DNA of 64,000 bases from Giesbergeria anulus (GCF_900111115.1 NZ_FOGD01000001.1:304910-368909), one strand, 5' to 3'; shown: positions 26,770 to 37,190, counted from the first letter of the stretch. Notes: generated by a model from the sequence alone, not told the origin. Program-made: numbers and translations.

Positions 26770-26798
26770 TTGACATGGGTCACGTCCAACCCTAGCAT
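26770..26798 (+). promoter_or_regulatory. Putative sigma-70 promoter of the B12-regulator operon
   Basis: A perfect -35 TTGACA (26770-26775) is followed after 17 nt by a -10-like TAGCAT (26793-26798). Transcription would start about 35 nt before the gene. MerR-B12 regulators of the CarH type usually repress their own promoters, so an operator may overlap it. Confidence 0.6.
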
Positions 26799-26839
26799 GG
26801 ACAAGTACACTATGCACTTATGTATTGAAGAGGTGTGCT

Positions 26840-27730
26840 CTGTCCGAAAAATCTGGCGTTTCTATCGGTGTATTGGCGGCAGAGTTGGGTGTGGCCACCA
26901 CCACATTGCGCAAATGGGAGTCTCGCTACGGATTTCCATTGGCACAACGCACCTCTGCCCGTACGCGACTATATGCCCCGGCCACCGTAGATCAATTGCG
27001 TTTAGCCCTGATTAGGATGGCAAATGGCGAAAAGCCGGGCGTCGTATTGCGTACACCTTTCGCAGAGCGCCTCTCTGCAACCCCTCTGCACGACACCCTA
27101 GCCCCCATGCTGCTATGGCTGCGTCAAGGGCAGCCTGAGCATTGCGATGCTTGGTTGTGCAAGCAACTCGCACAGCAAGGTTTGGTGGCTTTTGCCGACG
27201 ACGTCTTAGGCCCCCTGTTGTGGGCCATCGGGGACGGATGGGCACAGCAACGTGTCCGCGTCCTAGAAGAGCACAGCCTTTCTACTTTGGTGCAGCGGGT
27301 GCTGGCTATGGCTTGTACTGGGGCTACACCCCCAGTTGCTTCCCATCCATCGCCCACCGTATTGCTGGCCACACTATCGGGCGAGCACCACACCCTGGGC
27401 TTGTCTATGGTCGAGTCCGTGCTGCGCAGCCTAGGGGCGCGGGTGGTCAACCTAGGTGCCAACGTCCCATTGGCAGAAATGTGCGCGGCTGTGCTGCTGT
27501 TTGATGCCCAAGTACTAGCACTATCGCTCAGCCCAGCTTTGGCCCCTCGGTTGACCCAGTGCGAGCTCACTTTACTCATGCAACAGCTGCCTCCCGATGT
27601 ATGCCTGTGGCTGGGCGGTGGCGGCGTTGCTGCTTTGCAACGTGTGCCACCAAAGACCCAAATATTTACCTCTTGCAGAGACATTGCATCGGCATTAGCG
27701 GGCGTGTCTGCACGGGTATCGTGCCATTGA
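26840..27730 (+). CDS. CarH-like MerR regulator with B12-binding photoreceptor domain
   Basis: A MerR-type winged helix (VLAAELGVATTTLRKWESRYGFP, then RLYAPATVDQL) is fused to a cobalamin-binding region. The CarH signature W-x9-EH is present (Trp134 to Glu144-His145), as is the B12-His motif ExHxxG in GEHHTLG (His184). These are the features of adenosylcobalamin-dependent light-sensing repressors. The start is uncertain. No ATG fits; AAGAGG sits 6 nt before a CTG at 26840 (296 aa), while a TTG at 26825 has no ribosome site. The next gene begins 16 bp downstream, so regulator, CheB-CheR fusion and GGDEF-EAL likely form an operon. Light dependence is inferred. Confidence 0.85.
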   Translation: MSEKSGVSIGVLAAELGVATTTLRKWESRYGFPLAQRTSARTRLYAPATVDQLRLALIRMANGEKPGVVLRTPFAERLSATPLHDTLAPMLLWLRQGQPEHCDAWLCKQLAQQGLVAFADDVLGPLLWAIGDGWAQQRVRVLEEHSLSTLVQRVLAMACTGATPPVASHPSPTVLLATLSGEHHTLGLSMVESVLRSLGARVVNLGANVPLAEMCAAVLLFDAQVLALSLSPALAPRLTQCELTLLMQQLPPDVCLWLGGGGVAALQRVPPKTQIFTSCRDIASALAGVSARVSCH

Positions 27731-27746
27731 ACTAGGAACCAGTATT

Positions 27747-30719
27747 GTGAGTAAAACCACTCGTACCAGCAAAAATACCTCTCTACCCGGCGTACATTTC
27801 GATGGTTATGTAGTGGGCATTGGAGCCTCAGCAGGCGGACTAGAGGCACTAGAACAATTTTTCGATCACTGTGCATCTGACAGCGGTGCAGCCTATGTGG
27901 TGGTGCAACATTTATCACCCGACCACAAAAGCATGATGAACAATCTGCTATCACGGCACACACGAATGCCAGTGCAAATGGTAGAAGATGGTATGCCGGT
28001 ACAAGCCAATCAGGTCTATCTAATACCACCGGGTGCCGTCATGCGCGTATCTGGTGGGCAGTTCCATTTATCACCCAAAAGCCCCCATGGACTCACGCTG
28101 CCCATTGATATTTTCTTCAGCTCTCTGTCAGAAAGTTACAACTCACGGGCGCTGGGGGTGGTGCTGTCAGGCACAGGGTCTGATGGCACTAGAGGGGCAG
28201 TAGCCATTAATGCTGCGGGTGGTTTTTTACTGGCGCAAGACCCTGAGCAAGCCAAGTTTGATGGCATGCCCCGCAGTGTGATTGCCACTGGGGTGGTAGA
28301 CGAAGTTTTACCTGCACAAAATCTGGGCGCACGGGTGCTATTGCATATCCAGAACCTGCCATACGAACCAATACACCCACCAGCTGATACACCAGCCCGC
28401 AACGAGCTACTGACAGAAGGTGAAGCCTTACAATCGCTACTGCAATTGCTCAAACAAACTGGCGGCATTAACTTTCAAGATTACAAATCAGGTACCGTCA
28501 TGCGGCGCATCCAACGGCGTATGCAAGTGCGCCACATGCCCAATTTGCAGACCTACCTTGACTTGGTTGAGCAAGACCGGGCCGAGTTGTTCGTGTTGCG
28601 CCGCGAACTGCTGATTGCCGTTACCAGCTTTTTCCGCGACCCAGAATCATTTGAGTTGCTATCCGAAAAAGCTATTACCCAATTGGTAAAAAAAGCCAGT
28701 GGTGGCAGCCCCATCCGGGTCTGGGTAGCAGGCACATCCACGGGTGAAGAAGCCTACAGCTTGGCCATGCTATTTATGGAAGCATTTGAGCGCGAACGGC
28801 GTTGGCCTAGCCTGAAGATTTTTGCCACGGACATCAACCAACAAAACATTGATACAGCAGCACAAGGGCAATATCCAGAGTCTGCTGCGGTAGAGCTAAC
28901 ACCCTCCCGGTTAGAGAGATTTTTTGTTAAAAATGGCAGTTACTTTGTTGTTAAACCGGAATTAAGACAAGTCATTGTTTTTGCGCGCCATAATTTATTA
29001 GAAGACCCACCATTCACCCGCATGGATTTGGTGAGCTGCCGCAATATGCTGATTTATTTTCGCCCCGAAGCCCAAGACAGGGCGCAGCGCCGTTTACAGT
29101 ATGCGGTCAAACCTGACGGCTATCTTTTTTTAGGGTCTAGTGAGTCGTTACTAGGCGCTAGTACTGCATTTAGCACCTTAGACGTCAAGCACAAAATATT
29201 CCAATGCACGGTAGGCACACTGCCGTTGGTCTACGATACCTCTGCTTCGGGTGCTACCGTGCCAGCTCCGGTGGGCAAACGCTTGGTGAGTGCCCCTGTG
29301 CGTACAGTACCTTCAGATGCTATGGTGGTAGATTCAGCGCTAACAACGCTCATGTCCACCTATGTCCCTCCAGCCATGTTGGTAAACGATCAACACCAAG
29401 CTGTTCATTTGTTTGGGGATATGAAATCATTTTTTCAAGTCCGCGAAGGGCTGGCCAGCCTCGATATTCACCGCGTACTGCCTGATGCGCTGATTCCATC
29501 AGCATCGGCCTTGGTATTCAAGGCCACCAAAGACGGCGTCAAACTGATGTCCGATATTTTGCATGTCAGCGTGGGCACTGATGAAGATGTACCACTGCGG
29601 TTAGTGGCTCAACCCTTGCGCTTGCATGGCGAAGAGCGTTTTGTGTTGCTGTGCTTTGAGCGACTGAGTAATGCACCCGCACAAACCAGTGACGACGCCA
29701 CAGCACCGATTGACGTGGCCAGCGAAACCATGGCCAGAGTGGAAATTCTGGAGCGCGAGTTGATGGCCACACGAGAAAGCCTACAAGCCACAATTGAAGA
29801 GCTAGAAACCTCCAACGAGGAACTGCAAGCCACCAACGAAGAGATGATGGCCTCCAATGAGGAACTGCAAAGCTCTAATGAAGAGCTGCAATCGGTCAAT
29901 GAAGAGCTGAACACCGTCAACGCCGAATTTCAAGAGAAAACCACTATCCTCAGTCGCCTCAATTCTGATATGGACAGCATGACCAAAGCGGTCGGCGTAG
30001 CCACTGTTTTTGTTGATCAGGATTTAAACCTGACTCGGTTCAGCCCCGACGCACTAGAACTGTTCAAGTTGCGCGATTCAGATATTGGACGGGCCTTGGA
30101 CGACATTGGCCACCGCCTCAAATACCCGAACTTGATGGAAGACATTCGTCGCACCTTGTTCACCGACCGGACGCAAGAGCGCGAAATTTTGGCCGAAGAC
30201 GGGCGCATGTTTCTGTGTCGGCTGCTGCCGTATCGAGTGCCCTCTAGCCAGCAGCGCGGCGTGGTGTGTACGTTTGTCGATGTCACGGTGTTTCGTGACT
30301 TGCAGCGCCTGCAAGCAGTGATTGATGCTCTACCAGAGCACGTGGCTGTGTTGGAGCAAGACGGACGCATCAGCATGGTCAACACTGCTTGGCGTAACTT
30401 TGCCCGCACCAACGGCAACAGCCTACTCACCCATTCTGGCCCCGATACCAACTACTTTGATGCTTGCAAAGGGGCCGATGATCTTGAAGATGTGTACACC
30501 CGGCGCGCAGTGCGCGGCGTGCGCGCTGTACTCGAAGGCACATTGCCATTTTTTACCTTGCAATACCCCTGCCATTCACCCACCGAGAAGCGCTGGTTCG
30601 TCATGAACGTAGCACCAGTCAGTGGCGGGCACGAATTTGGTGCTCTTATCAGTCATATTAACATTTCAGGCTGGTACCACGGTTTTACGGATGAATCCGA
30701 CGCAGCCGTTTTGGCTTGA
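27747..30719 (+). CDS. CheB-CheR-PAS fusion chemotaxis protein
   Basis: The 990-aa protein joins a CheB methylesterase (about 20-210: catalytic Ser in GIGASAGG, His in VQHLSPDH, Asp in GTGSDGTRG) to a CheR methyltransferase (about 230-480: [43 protein letters not shown]). A long coiled coil with repeated E-E-L-Q-A/S units (about 660-730) and two PAS domains follow. There is no receiver domain, so regulation is presumably through PAS and coiled coil. Start is GTG 27747. It lies between the B12 regulator and a PAS-GGDEF-EAL protein, and is separate from the main che cluster 10 kb away. All catalytic residues are present. Confidence 0.92.
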   Translation: MSKTTRTSKNTSLPGVHFDGYVVGIGASAGGLEALEQFFDHCASDSGAAYVVVQHLSPDHKSMMNNLLSRHTRMPVQMVEDGMPVQANQVYLIPPGAVMRVSGGQFHLSPKSPHGLTLPIDIFFSSLSESYNSRALGVVLSGTGSDGTRGAVAINAAGGFLLAQDPEQAKFDGMPRSVIATGVVDEVLPAQNLGARVLLHIQNLPYEPIHPPADTPARNELLTEGEALQSLLQLLKQTGGINFQDYKSGTVMRRIQRRMQVRHMPNLQTYLDLVEQDRAELFVLRRELLIAVTSFFRDPESFELLSEKAITQLVKKASGGSPIRVWVAGTSTGEEAYSLAMLFMEAFERERRWPSLKIFATDINQQNIDTAAQGQYPESAAVELTPSRLERFFVKNGSYFVVKPELRQVIVFARHNLLEDPPFTRMDLVSCRNMLIYFRPEAQDRAQRRLQYAVKPDGYLFLGSSESLLGASTAFSTLDVKHKIFQCTVGTLPLVYDTSASGATVPAPVGKRLVSAPVRTVPSDAMVVDSALTTLMSTYVPPAMLVNDQHQAVHLFGDMKSFFQVREGLASLDIHRVLPDALIPSASALVFKATKDGVKLMSDILHVSVGTDEDVPLRLVAQPLRLHGEERFVLLCFERLSNAPAQTSDDATAPIDVASETMARVEILERELMATRESLQATIEELETSNEELQATNEEMMASNEELQSSNEELQSVNEELNTVNAEFQEKTTILSRLNSDMDSMTKAVGVATVFVDQDLNLTRFSPDALELFKLRDSDIGRALDDIGHRLKYPNLMEDIRRTLFTDRTQEREILAEDGRMFLCRLLPYRVPSSQQRGVVCTFVDVTVFRDLQRLQAVIDALPEHVAVLEQDGRISMVNTAWRNFARTNGNSLLTHSGPDTNYFDACKGADDLEDVYTRRAVRGVRAVLEGTLPFFTLQYPCHSPTEKRWFVMNVAPVSGGHEFGALISHINISGWYHGFTDESDAAVLA

Positions 30720-30731
30720 TAGAGGTTCTTT

Positions 30732-33314
30732 ATGGCCGCTGATACATCCAGAACGAGTAACATGAGTGGCACTGATTTTTTTGCCACCCAAAAAATATTA
30801 GCACGCACCGAAGAGAGTCTGCATGAGTACCAAGCAGAGTTAGAGTTACAAAACCAAGCACTAAGAACTGCGCAGGTGGAAACGCGGGTAGCCTTAGGCC
30901 GCTACCGTGCGCTTTTTGAAACCCTGCCGCTACCTGCTTTGGTGCTCGATGCGCACGGTTTGTTGCAAGAGGCAAATACCGCAGCATTGATCTTCTTTGG
31001 TTTCAAGCAGCATCGGCAAGCGATGAACCATTCCGTTTTCCGTTTATTAGGAATGTCCGAAGACGTACGGCTGGCACAAACCTTAAAAGAAGTCACTGCA
31101 GAGCGCCAACAGGTACTGCGCGATTGGGTTATCCGTGACGCCCAAGGCATAGAGCACACGGTGGAAGGACACGTCAGCGTTCTCAACGCAACGTTTCACC
31201 TTGATGGTCATCGTTTATTATTGTTATTAGACCGTTCCGATCAAGCCCATCGTGAACGTGAAGGCCAAATTTTCCAGGCACTACTAGACAACGCCAATGC
31301 CTTAATTTATGCCTTTGACCGCGACGGACGCTGTGTATTAGCCAATGCGCATCTAGCCAAGGTATTAGAGCGCACGACTGATAAACTGATCGGTTCTGCA
31401 CGCCAAGAATGGTTAAATTCTACCGAATTACAATTGCAGGTGCAAAATGACCACCAAGTCTTTATTAACCAGCGGCCGATTACGGTAGATGAAACACTGC
31501 AATTGCGTGGTGGCCTCAAACGCCATTTCGTCAGCCATAAATTTCCACTCAAAGACGGATGCGGGCGCGTATTTGCTGTGGCCGGAATCAGCACGGAGGT
31601 CACAGCCCAACGCCAAATGGAGCAGCGTTTACAGTGGGCCATGGCGGTATTTAATCAAGGCTCCGAAGGCGTACTGATATGCGATGAGCGCAACAGCATT
31701 GTGCAGGTAAATTCAGCCTTTCAGCGCATTACAGGCTATTCTGAAGACCAAGTCATGGGCCGAAATCCCTCTTTAATGGCCTCCGGTCGGCATGATCTGG
31801 CATTTTACCGCCAGTTTTGGCACGAGCTGGTAGCGTACGGCCACTGGGAAGGTGAAATATGGAATCGGCGTAAAGATGGTGCCGTTTATCCGCAGTGGCT
31901 GCGCGTCAGTCGAGTATCAAAACAGGGCAGTCTGCCGGGGAGTTTTGTCGGGGTTTTTAGCGATTTGTCGATCCGCAAAGCCTCAGAAGAAGAGATTGAG
32001 CGATTAGCGTTTTATGATCTGCTGACCAACACCCCCAACCGCCATTTATTGCGTGACCGACTAGAGCAGGCGATTCGGGTAGGGACTCGCGAGCGTACAC
32101 AGTTTGCCGTGCTGTTTTTGGACTTGGATCATTTTAAAGAAGTCAACGATGTACACGGTCACGATGTCGGTGATGAAGTCTTGATTGAGGTGAGCCAGCG
32201 GTTACAAGCGGCCTTGCGCGCCCAAGACACGGTGTGCCGCCAAGGCGGTGATGAGTTCATTTTGCTCCTGTGCCCCATAGACCAGCCGGGAGCGCAAATA
32301 TGTGTGCAAAAACTGCTGACGGCGATGGCACAGCCTTTTTTGACCACACAAGGCGAACTCAAATTATCGGCATCGATTGGTGTGGCCATGTTTCCAGATG
32401 ACGCACGCAGCGTGCAAACGTTGATGCGCAATGCCGACAGTGCCATGTACGAAGCCAAACACAACGGGCGCAACAACTACAGTTTTTTCAGCGCCGACAT
32501 GGCACAGCAGTCGGCACTCAGGGTAGCCATTGAGCGCTCGTTGCGCAGTGCCGTGGGCACTGACGAACTGACGCTGCATTTTCAGCCCAAGCTCGATTTA
32601 TCCAGTGGGGCGCTGCTGGGGGCCGAAGCTTTGCTGCGCTGGAACAGCCCGACACTTGGCATCATGGCCCCTGATACATTCATTCCGGTGGCCGAAGAAA
32701 GTGGACTGATCGTTCCACTAGGAACATGGGTACTAGAGCAAGCCTTGGCACAAATCAAAGCATGGCACGCTAGCGGCATGGGCTGGTTACAGGTGAGTGT
32801 GAATGTGTCGGCAGGCCAGTTTTGGAAGCAGGATTTGCCAGAGTTGGTAGCAAACAGACTGCGCGCCAGCAGCGTACCGGCGGCGATGTTGGACTTGGAG
32901 TTGACCGAGCGCGTGGCGATGGTCAATCCGCAAGAAGGGGTGTTGATCTGCCAGCGCTTGAAGCGTTTGGGGGTGTCATTGTCTATGGATGATTTTGGCA
33001 CCGGCTATTCATCGCTGTCGTATTTGAGCCGCTTACCGATGGATGTACTCAAAATTGACCAATCTTTTGTACAACGACTGGGCGATGACCAGCATGATGC
33101 GCAAATCGTTCGATCCGTCGTGCAACTGGCCCATAGTTTGAACTTGCGCACGGTGGCTGAGGGCGTAGAAACCACCGAACAACACCGCTTTTTGCAGACA
33201 CTGGGTTGCGATCAAGGGCAGGGTTATTTATTTGCACGGCCACTGCCAGCCAGCGCTTTTGCGCAATGGTGGCAGGAGCATCTGGCAAGGTCACTCTTGC
33301 AGCCTTTTTCTTGA
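30732..33314 (+). CDS. PAS-GGDEF-EAL c-di-GMP turnover protein
   Basis: An 860-aa cytoplasmic protein with no membrane helix. At least three PAS regions (about 50-160, 175-290, 300-410) precede a GGDEF domain with an intact RQGGDEFILL active site. The EAL domain follows with intact GAEALLRW, ELTER, DDFGTGYSSL and AEGVET motifs. Both cyclase and phosphodiesterase activities look possible. An N-terminal coiled coil (residues 20-55) could pair with that of the CheB-CheR-PAS partner 12 bp upstream. Start ATG 30732 is used; ATG 30762 in frame is an alternative. Confidence 0.92.
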   Translation: MAADTSRTSNMSGTDFFATQKILARTEESLHEYQAELELQNQALRTAQVETRVALGRYRALFETLPLPALVLDAHGLLQEANTAALIFFGFKQHRQAMNHSVFRLLGMSEDVRLAQTLKEVTAERQQVLRDWVIRDAQGIEHTVEGHVSVLNATFHLDGHRLLLLLDRSDQAHREREGQIFQALLDNANALIYAFDRDGRCVLANAHLAKVLERTTDKLIGSARQEWLNSTELQLQVQNDHQVFINQRPITVDETLQLRGGLKRHFVSHKFPLKDGCGRVFAVAGISTEVTAQRQMEQRLQWAMAVFNQGSEGVLICDERNSIVQVNSAFQRITGYSEDQVMGRNPSLMASGRHDLAFYRQFWHELVAYGHWEGEIWNRRKDGAVYPQWLRVSRVSKQGSLPGSFVGVFSDLSIRKASEEEIERLAFYDLLTNTPNRHLLRDRLEQAIRVGTRERTQFAVLFLDLDHFKEVNDVHGHDVGDEVLIEVSQRLQAALRAQDTVCRQGGDEFILLLCPIDQPGAQICVQKLLTAMAQPFLTTQGELKLSASIGVAMFPDDARSVQTLMRNADSAMYEAKHNGRNNYSFFSADMAQQSALRVAIERSLRSAVGTDELTLHFQPKLDLSSGALLGAEALLRWNSPTLGIMAPDTFIPVAEESGLIVPLGTWVLEQALAQIKAWHASGMGWLQVSVNVSAGQFWKQDLPELVANRLRASSVPAAMLDLELTERVAMVNPQEGVLICQRLKRLGVSLSMDDFGTGYSSLSYLSRLPMDVLKIDQSFVQRLGDDQHDAQIVRSVVQLAHSLNLRTVAEGVETTEQHRFLQTLGCDQGQGYLFARPLPASAFAQWWQEHLARSLLQPFS

Positions 33315-33386
33315 GACTGTAGCGGGACGGTATAGACTGTGACCCCATCTGCACCGCATTTTGGTCAACCCTAAGGAGAAAAAACC

Positions 33387-33824
33387 ATGTTCAAACATAT
33401 TTTGGTGCCTGTGGATGGCTCCCCCACCTCCATGCTGGCAGTTAACAAGGCGATTGGTCTAGCCAAAGCCTTTGGCAGCGCCGTCACGGCACTGTATGTG
33501 CTCGATCCGTACCCCTTTACCGGCGTTGGTGCTGATTTTGCCTACGGCCAAGCGCAATACCTCAGCGCTGCCACAGCCGAAGCCAATGCCGCCCTCGAAG
33601 CTGTGCGCCAAGCCATGCACGAGGCCCAGATCGAGGCGCAGGTGCTGATCGGCGAAGGCCATGCCGTGCATGAAGGCGTAGTGCAAGCCATCGAGAAAAC
33701 CGGTGCCGACTTGGTCGTTATGGGTTCGCATGGCCGCCGGGGCTTAGAAAAGCTGATGCTGGGCAGCGTGGCCCAGCGCGTACTCAGTGCCGTGCATATA
33801 CCGGTACTGGTAGTACGCCAATAA
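33387..33824 (+). CDS. Universal stress protein (UspA family)
   Basis: The 145-aa single-domain Usp starts MFKHILVPVDGSPTSMLAV. It has the ATP-binding GSHGRRGLEKLMLGSVAQRVLSAVHIPVLVV at the C-terminus (G2xG9xG(S/T) type). AAGGAGA lies 7 nt before the ATG, a strong ribosome site. It is in the cytoplasm, with a role in stress adaptation. It has its own intergenic region and is not clearly linked to its neighbours. Confidence 0.93.
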   Translation: MFKHILVPVDGSPTSMLAVNKAIGLAKAFGSAVTALYVLDPYPFTGVGADFAYGQAQYLSAATAEANAALEAVRQAMHEAQIEAQVLIGEGHAVHEGVVQAIEKTGADLVVMGSHGRRGLEKLMLGSVAQRVLSAVHIPVLVVRQ

Positions 33825-33834
33825 ACCTAGGCGA

Positions 33835-34239
33835 TCAGCCGTTACGGTTGCGCATCCAGTCAGCCGTTTGCATAAAGCTCTCGTTCAGACGTTCACGCAA
33901 CGGCTCTGGGATGCCTGTTTCAAGCATGGCCTGATCCATGCAAGCCACCCACTGGTCACGCTCTTTGATGCCAATAGCAAAGGGCATATGCCGAGCGCGC
34001 AGGCGCGGGTGGCCGATTTTTTCGACAAAATAGTCGGGGCCACCCAACCAACCGCACAAAAACCAGAACAGTTTTTGCTGCGCCTCATCCAGTGTGCTGC
34101 CGTGGGTAGCGCGCAGTTCGGCATAGCCGGGTTCTAAGTCCATCAGCGCATAAAAGCGCTCAGTCAGGGCCTGCAAGCGCGGCTCACCGCCAATCAGGTC
34201 AAAGGCTGTGGGTTGCTTGCTGGTGTTTTCATCGTCCAT
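33835..34239 (-). CDS. Group II truncated haemoglobin
   Basis: The 134-aa protein fits the TrHb2 family. It has the N-terminal FDLIGGEPRLQALTERFYALMDLEP, KLFWFLCGWLGGPDYFVEKIGHPRLRARHMPFAIG with the proximal His in the RARHMPF helix, and ERDQWVACMDQAM with the conserved Trp. It probably binds oxygen or NO. It converges on the usp gene and precedes nothing obviously functional with it. Confidence 0.92.
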   Translation of the reverse strand: MDDENTSKQPTAFDLIGGEPRLQALTERFYALMDLEPGYAELRATHGSTLDEAQQKLFWFLCGWLGGPDYFVEKIGHPRLRARHMPFAIGIKERDQWVACMDQAMLETGIPEPLRERLNESFMQTADWMRNRNG

Positions 34240-34268
34240 GGTATGTTCTCATCCGCTAAAAGAGGGGC

Positions 34269-36788
34269 TTATTCTGCCGTACGGCGCAGCGTAGCTACCA
34301 CCGGACGCTCCAGCACTTCGCGCAGGCCCCACCAGCCTGCCGCCAGCGCCAGCACAGCCCCCGCCGCACTGCCCGCCAGTGGCACCAGTGCAGAAGCTGT
34401 CCAAGCAAAATCGAACACATAGCGCGCCAAGGCCCAGCCCACCACCACAGCCACACTGCTGGCCAGCAGCCCCGCCAGCAAGCCAATACCAGCCAGCTCG
34501 GCCCCTTGCACTTGGCGCAATAGGCTGGCCGGTGCGCCCAGTGCGCGCATGATGGCAAATTCTCGCGCCCGCTCTTCACGGGTGGCGGTGACGGCGGCAA
34601 ACAGCACTACCAGCCCAGCCGCCAGCGTGAACAAGAACAAAAACTCCACCGCCCGCACCACTTGGTCAAGCACGCGCTGCACTTGGGCCAGCGTAGTCGT
34701 CATGTCGATACTGGTGATGTTGGGAAACTGACGCACCAAGGCACTATCAAAACCTGCCAGCACTGGGGCGCGGTAGGCGGCCAAATAGGTGATCGGCACC
34801 TCTGGGATATGGCTGATGGGGTACATGGCAAAAAAGTTGGCCCGCATCGAACCCCAATCGACCTTGCGCAGACTGGTAATGCGGGCGTCGGTGAGCACCC
34901 CGGCAATGTCAAAGCGCAGCCGGTCACCCAGCTTCAATCCTAAAGTTTGGGCAATGCCCTCTTCTAAGCTGATGGCGTCTTTTTCTTCGGGCGTCCAGCG
35001 CCCAGCTACCACCGGATTGTGTGCGGGCACTTGGGCGGCGTTAGAGAGGTTGAACTCGCGATCCACCAGCCGCTTGGCCCGGTCTTCAGTGTAGTCATCT
35101 GGATTGACTGGGCGGTCATTGACGGCCACCAGCCGCCCCCGGATCATCGGATACCAATCGTAATCTTTCACACCGGCCTGTTGCAGCACCCGCTGAAAAT
35201 CCTGTGCCTGCTCTGGCTGAATGTTGATCACAAAGCGATTGGGGGCATTGGCCGGTGTAGCTTGACGCCAACTGCTGATCAAATCGGTGCGCAATAACAC
35301 CAACAACACCAGCGCCAGCAAACCCACCGCCAAGCTACTGACCTGCACCACAGCATAAATGGGGCGTGCCGCCATCTGCCGAGTTGCCAACACCAGCCAG
35401 CGCGGGGCGGTGCTTTCATCCACCACGCGCCGCAGCAGCTTAACGGCCAACCAACTCAACACCGCAAACAAGGCTACCGCTACGGCAAAACCCCCAACCG
35501 CAATCAAACCCAAACGGTGGTCTTGACTCACCACCAGCAGCAGCGCGGCAAAACCAGCCGTGCCGCAGGCCAAGGCCAGCCAAGATGCGGGCCGCAAAGC
35601 GCCCAGCTCCCGACGCATCACACGCAGAGGCGGCACCTGTGCCAGTTGCAATACTGGCGGCAAGCCAAAGGCCAGCAGCAAGGTCAGGCCAACCCCCAAA
35701 CCCAGCAAAGCGGGCCACAGGCTAGGGGCGGGCAGATTGGCATCGAGCAAACCTGCCAGCAGCCAGACAAAGCCGTGGTGTACCGCCCAGCCCAGCGCCA
35801 CACCCAACAGACTGGCCCCCAGCCCCACCAGCGCAAACTCCACCACATAGCTGCCCGCAATGGTGCGTTGGCTTTGGCCCAACACGCGCAGCAGCGCCGA
35901 AGCATCCAAATGGCTGGCAGCAAAACCCCGTGCCGCCAGTGCTACCGCCACGGCAGAAAGCAGGGCCGCCAGCAGCGCCACCAAATTGAGAAATTTTTGC
36001 GCCCGCTCTAGCGTTTGTTGCATTTCAGGGCGTCCACTGTCGAGCGACTCCACCCGTACCCCATGCACTGGGGGCTTGGCCGCCTCTTGAGTGGCCCACG
36101 TCTTAAACTGCTGCACCGCCGTTTGAGTGCCCACCAACGCCATGCGATAGCTAATGCGGCTGGCCGGTTGCACCAGCGCAGTGGCGGGCAAATCAGCCGC
36201 ATGAATCATGACTCTGGGTGCAAAACTCAAGAAGCCAGCGCCCCGGTCTGGTTCAATCACAATAATGCGAGCAATGCGCAGGGTTGCATCGCCCAACAGC
36301 AAAGGCTGGCCCAACTGCAAGCCCAAAGCGTCCAACAGCGTGGCATCCACCCAAGCCTCGCCGGGGGCCGGGATATCACGGGTTTTGCTACCAGCATCAC
36401 TGAGGGTATCGGCCACTGTCAACTGCCCGCGCAGGGGGTAGCCGGGCGATACGCTTTTTAATGCTACCAACTTGGCACCGCCGCCGTGGGCGTCGCTGGC
36501 TCTAGCCATCGTCGGAAAGCTCAGGGTCGTAGCGCTTTGCAGGCCCAATGCTTGGGCTTGCTGGATAAATTGCGCTGGGGCAGGCTGGTCACTGATGATG
36601 ACCACATCGCCGCCCAACAATTGCTGGGCATCGCGCTGTAGCCCGCCTTGCAACCGGTCGGCAAAAAAGCCCACTGCCGTCAAGGCAGCTACAGCCAGTG
36701 TGACTGCAACCAACAACAGGCGCAACTCACCAGCACGCCAGTCGCGCCAGAGTGTGCGCCAACCCAAAGAGAGAAAAGTCAGATTCAT
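34269..36788 (-). CDS. FtsX-type ABC transporter permease (YbbP-like)
   Basis: An 839-aa inner-membrane protein with an N-terminal helix, a large MacB-like periplasmic part, two FtsX domains and about ten membrane segments (for example FLNLVALLAALLSAVAVALAARGF and FLFLFTLAAGLVVLFAAVTATREERAREFAIMRALGA). It resembles YbbP, the permease partner of the LolD-like ATPase YbbA. No ATPase gene is adjacent in this window, so its partner must be elsewhere. Substrate unknown; lipid or lipoprotein-related export is typical of relatives. Confidence 0.85.
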   Translation of the reverse strand: MNLTFLSLGWRTLWRDWRAGELRLLLVAVTLAVAALTAVGFFADRLQGGLQRDAQQLLGGDVVIISDQPAPAQFIQQAQALGLQSATTLSFPTMARASDAHGGGAKLVALKSVSPGYPLRGQLTVADTLSDAGSKTRDIPAPGEAWVDATLLDALGLQLGQPLLLGDATLRIARIIVIEPDRGAGFLSFAPRVMIHAADLPATALVQPASRISYRMALVGTQTAVQQFKTWATQEAAKPPVHGVRVESLDSGRPEMQQTLERAQKFLNLVALLAALLSAVAVALAARGFAASHLDASALLRVLGQSQRTIAGSYVVEFALVGLGASLLGVALGWAVHHGFVWLLAGLLDANLPAPSLWPALLGLGVGLTLLLAFGLPPVLQLAQVPPLRVMRRELGALRPASWLALACGTAGFAALLLVVSQDHRLGLIAVGGFAVAVALFAVLSWLAVKLLRRVVDESTAPRWLVLATRQMAARPIYAVVQVSSLAVGLLALVLLVLLRTDLISSWRQATPANAPNRFVINIQPEQAQDFQRVLQQAGVKDYDWYPMIRGRLVAVNDRPVNPDDYTEDRAKRLVDREFNLSNAAQVPAHNPVVAGRWTPEEKDAISLEEGIAQTLGLKLGDRLRFDIAGVLTDARITSLRKVDWGSMRANFFAMYPISHIPEVPITYLAAYRAPVLAGFDSALVRQFPNITSIDMTTTLAQVQRVLDQVVRAVEFLFLFTLAAGLVVLFAAVTATREERAREFAIMRALGAPASLLRQVQGAELAGIGLLAGLLASSVAVVVGWALARYVFDFAWTASALVPLAGSAAGAVLALAAGWWGLREVLERPVVATLRRTAE

Positions 36789-36923
36789 AAAGTTAGGACT
36801 GTGGTACAGCGGCCAATGTTCCCCACTATGGGCTAGGTCGGGGCGCGCAAGATTTGGCCAGCCACCCTAGAATATTGGAAACATTTGTTAACATTTTTCT
36901 AACATATTTACAGATGTACCCAT

Positions 36924-37190
36924 ATGCCCAAAAACATTCTCACCAGTGATGCCAAACCCGATCCTGCTGGACGCGATGATGCCAGATACGGACGGCTTTG
37001 AAGTAGGCCACATCCTGCGCAACGATCCTGAGTTGACCACGATCCCGGTGGTGATGGGTTTTGATGGTGATGGTCACAGCACAGGGCGGAAAAGCCGAGC
37101 GGGCCACGGGGGTACTAGGGTCACGGGCGACCTTTTGAACAAGCCTTTTTCTCCAGTAAAGCTCTACTACCCAGCACGCAGCAAAAAAAT
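36924..37190 (+). pseudogene. Decayed CheY-like receiver gene
   Basis: The stretch starts ATGCCCAAAAACATTCTCACC (MPKNILTSDAKP), the beginning of a receiver domain whose acidic pair is damaged. After a frame change near 36957 it continues as ILLDAMMPDTDGFEVGHIL, with the phospho-acceptor block and its DPELTTIPVV continuation. It ends with a garbled HGGTRVTGDLLNKPFSPVKL, the Lys-Pro block. About 35 residues between the start and the Asp strand are missing. The gene therefore looks like a receiver with an internal deletion and frameshifts, just upstream of the chemosensory cluster. The left gap (36789-36923) is AT-rich and without a gene. Confidence 0.75.

Noticed and set aside
26692-27015. 107-residue frame upstream of the B12 regulator
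   Set aside because: It overlaps the regulator in another frame, has no ribosome site and no recognisable domain.
27124-28029. 301-residue minus-strand frame across the B12 regulator and the CheB-CheR start
   Set aside because: It is opposite two genes with clear motifs and has no features of its own.
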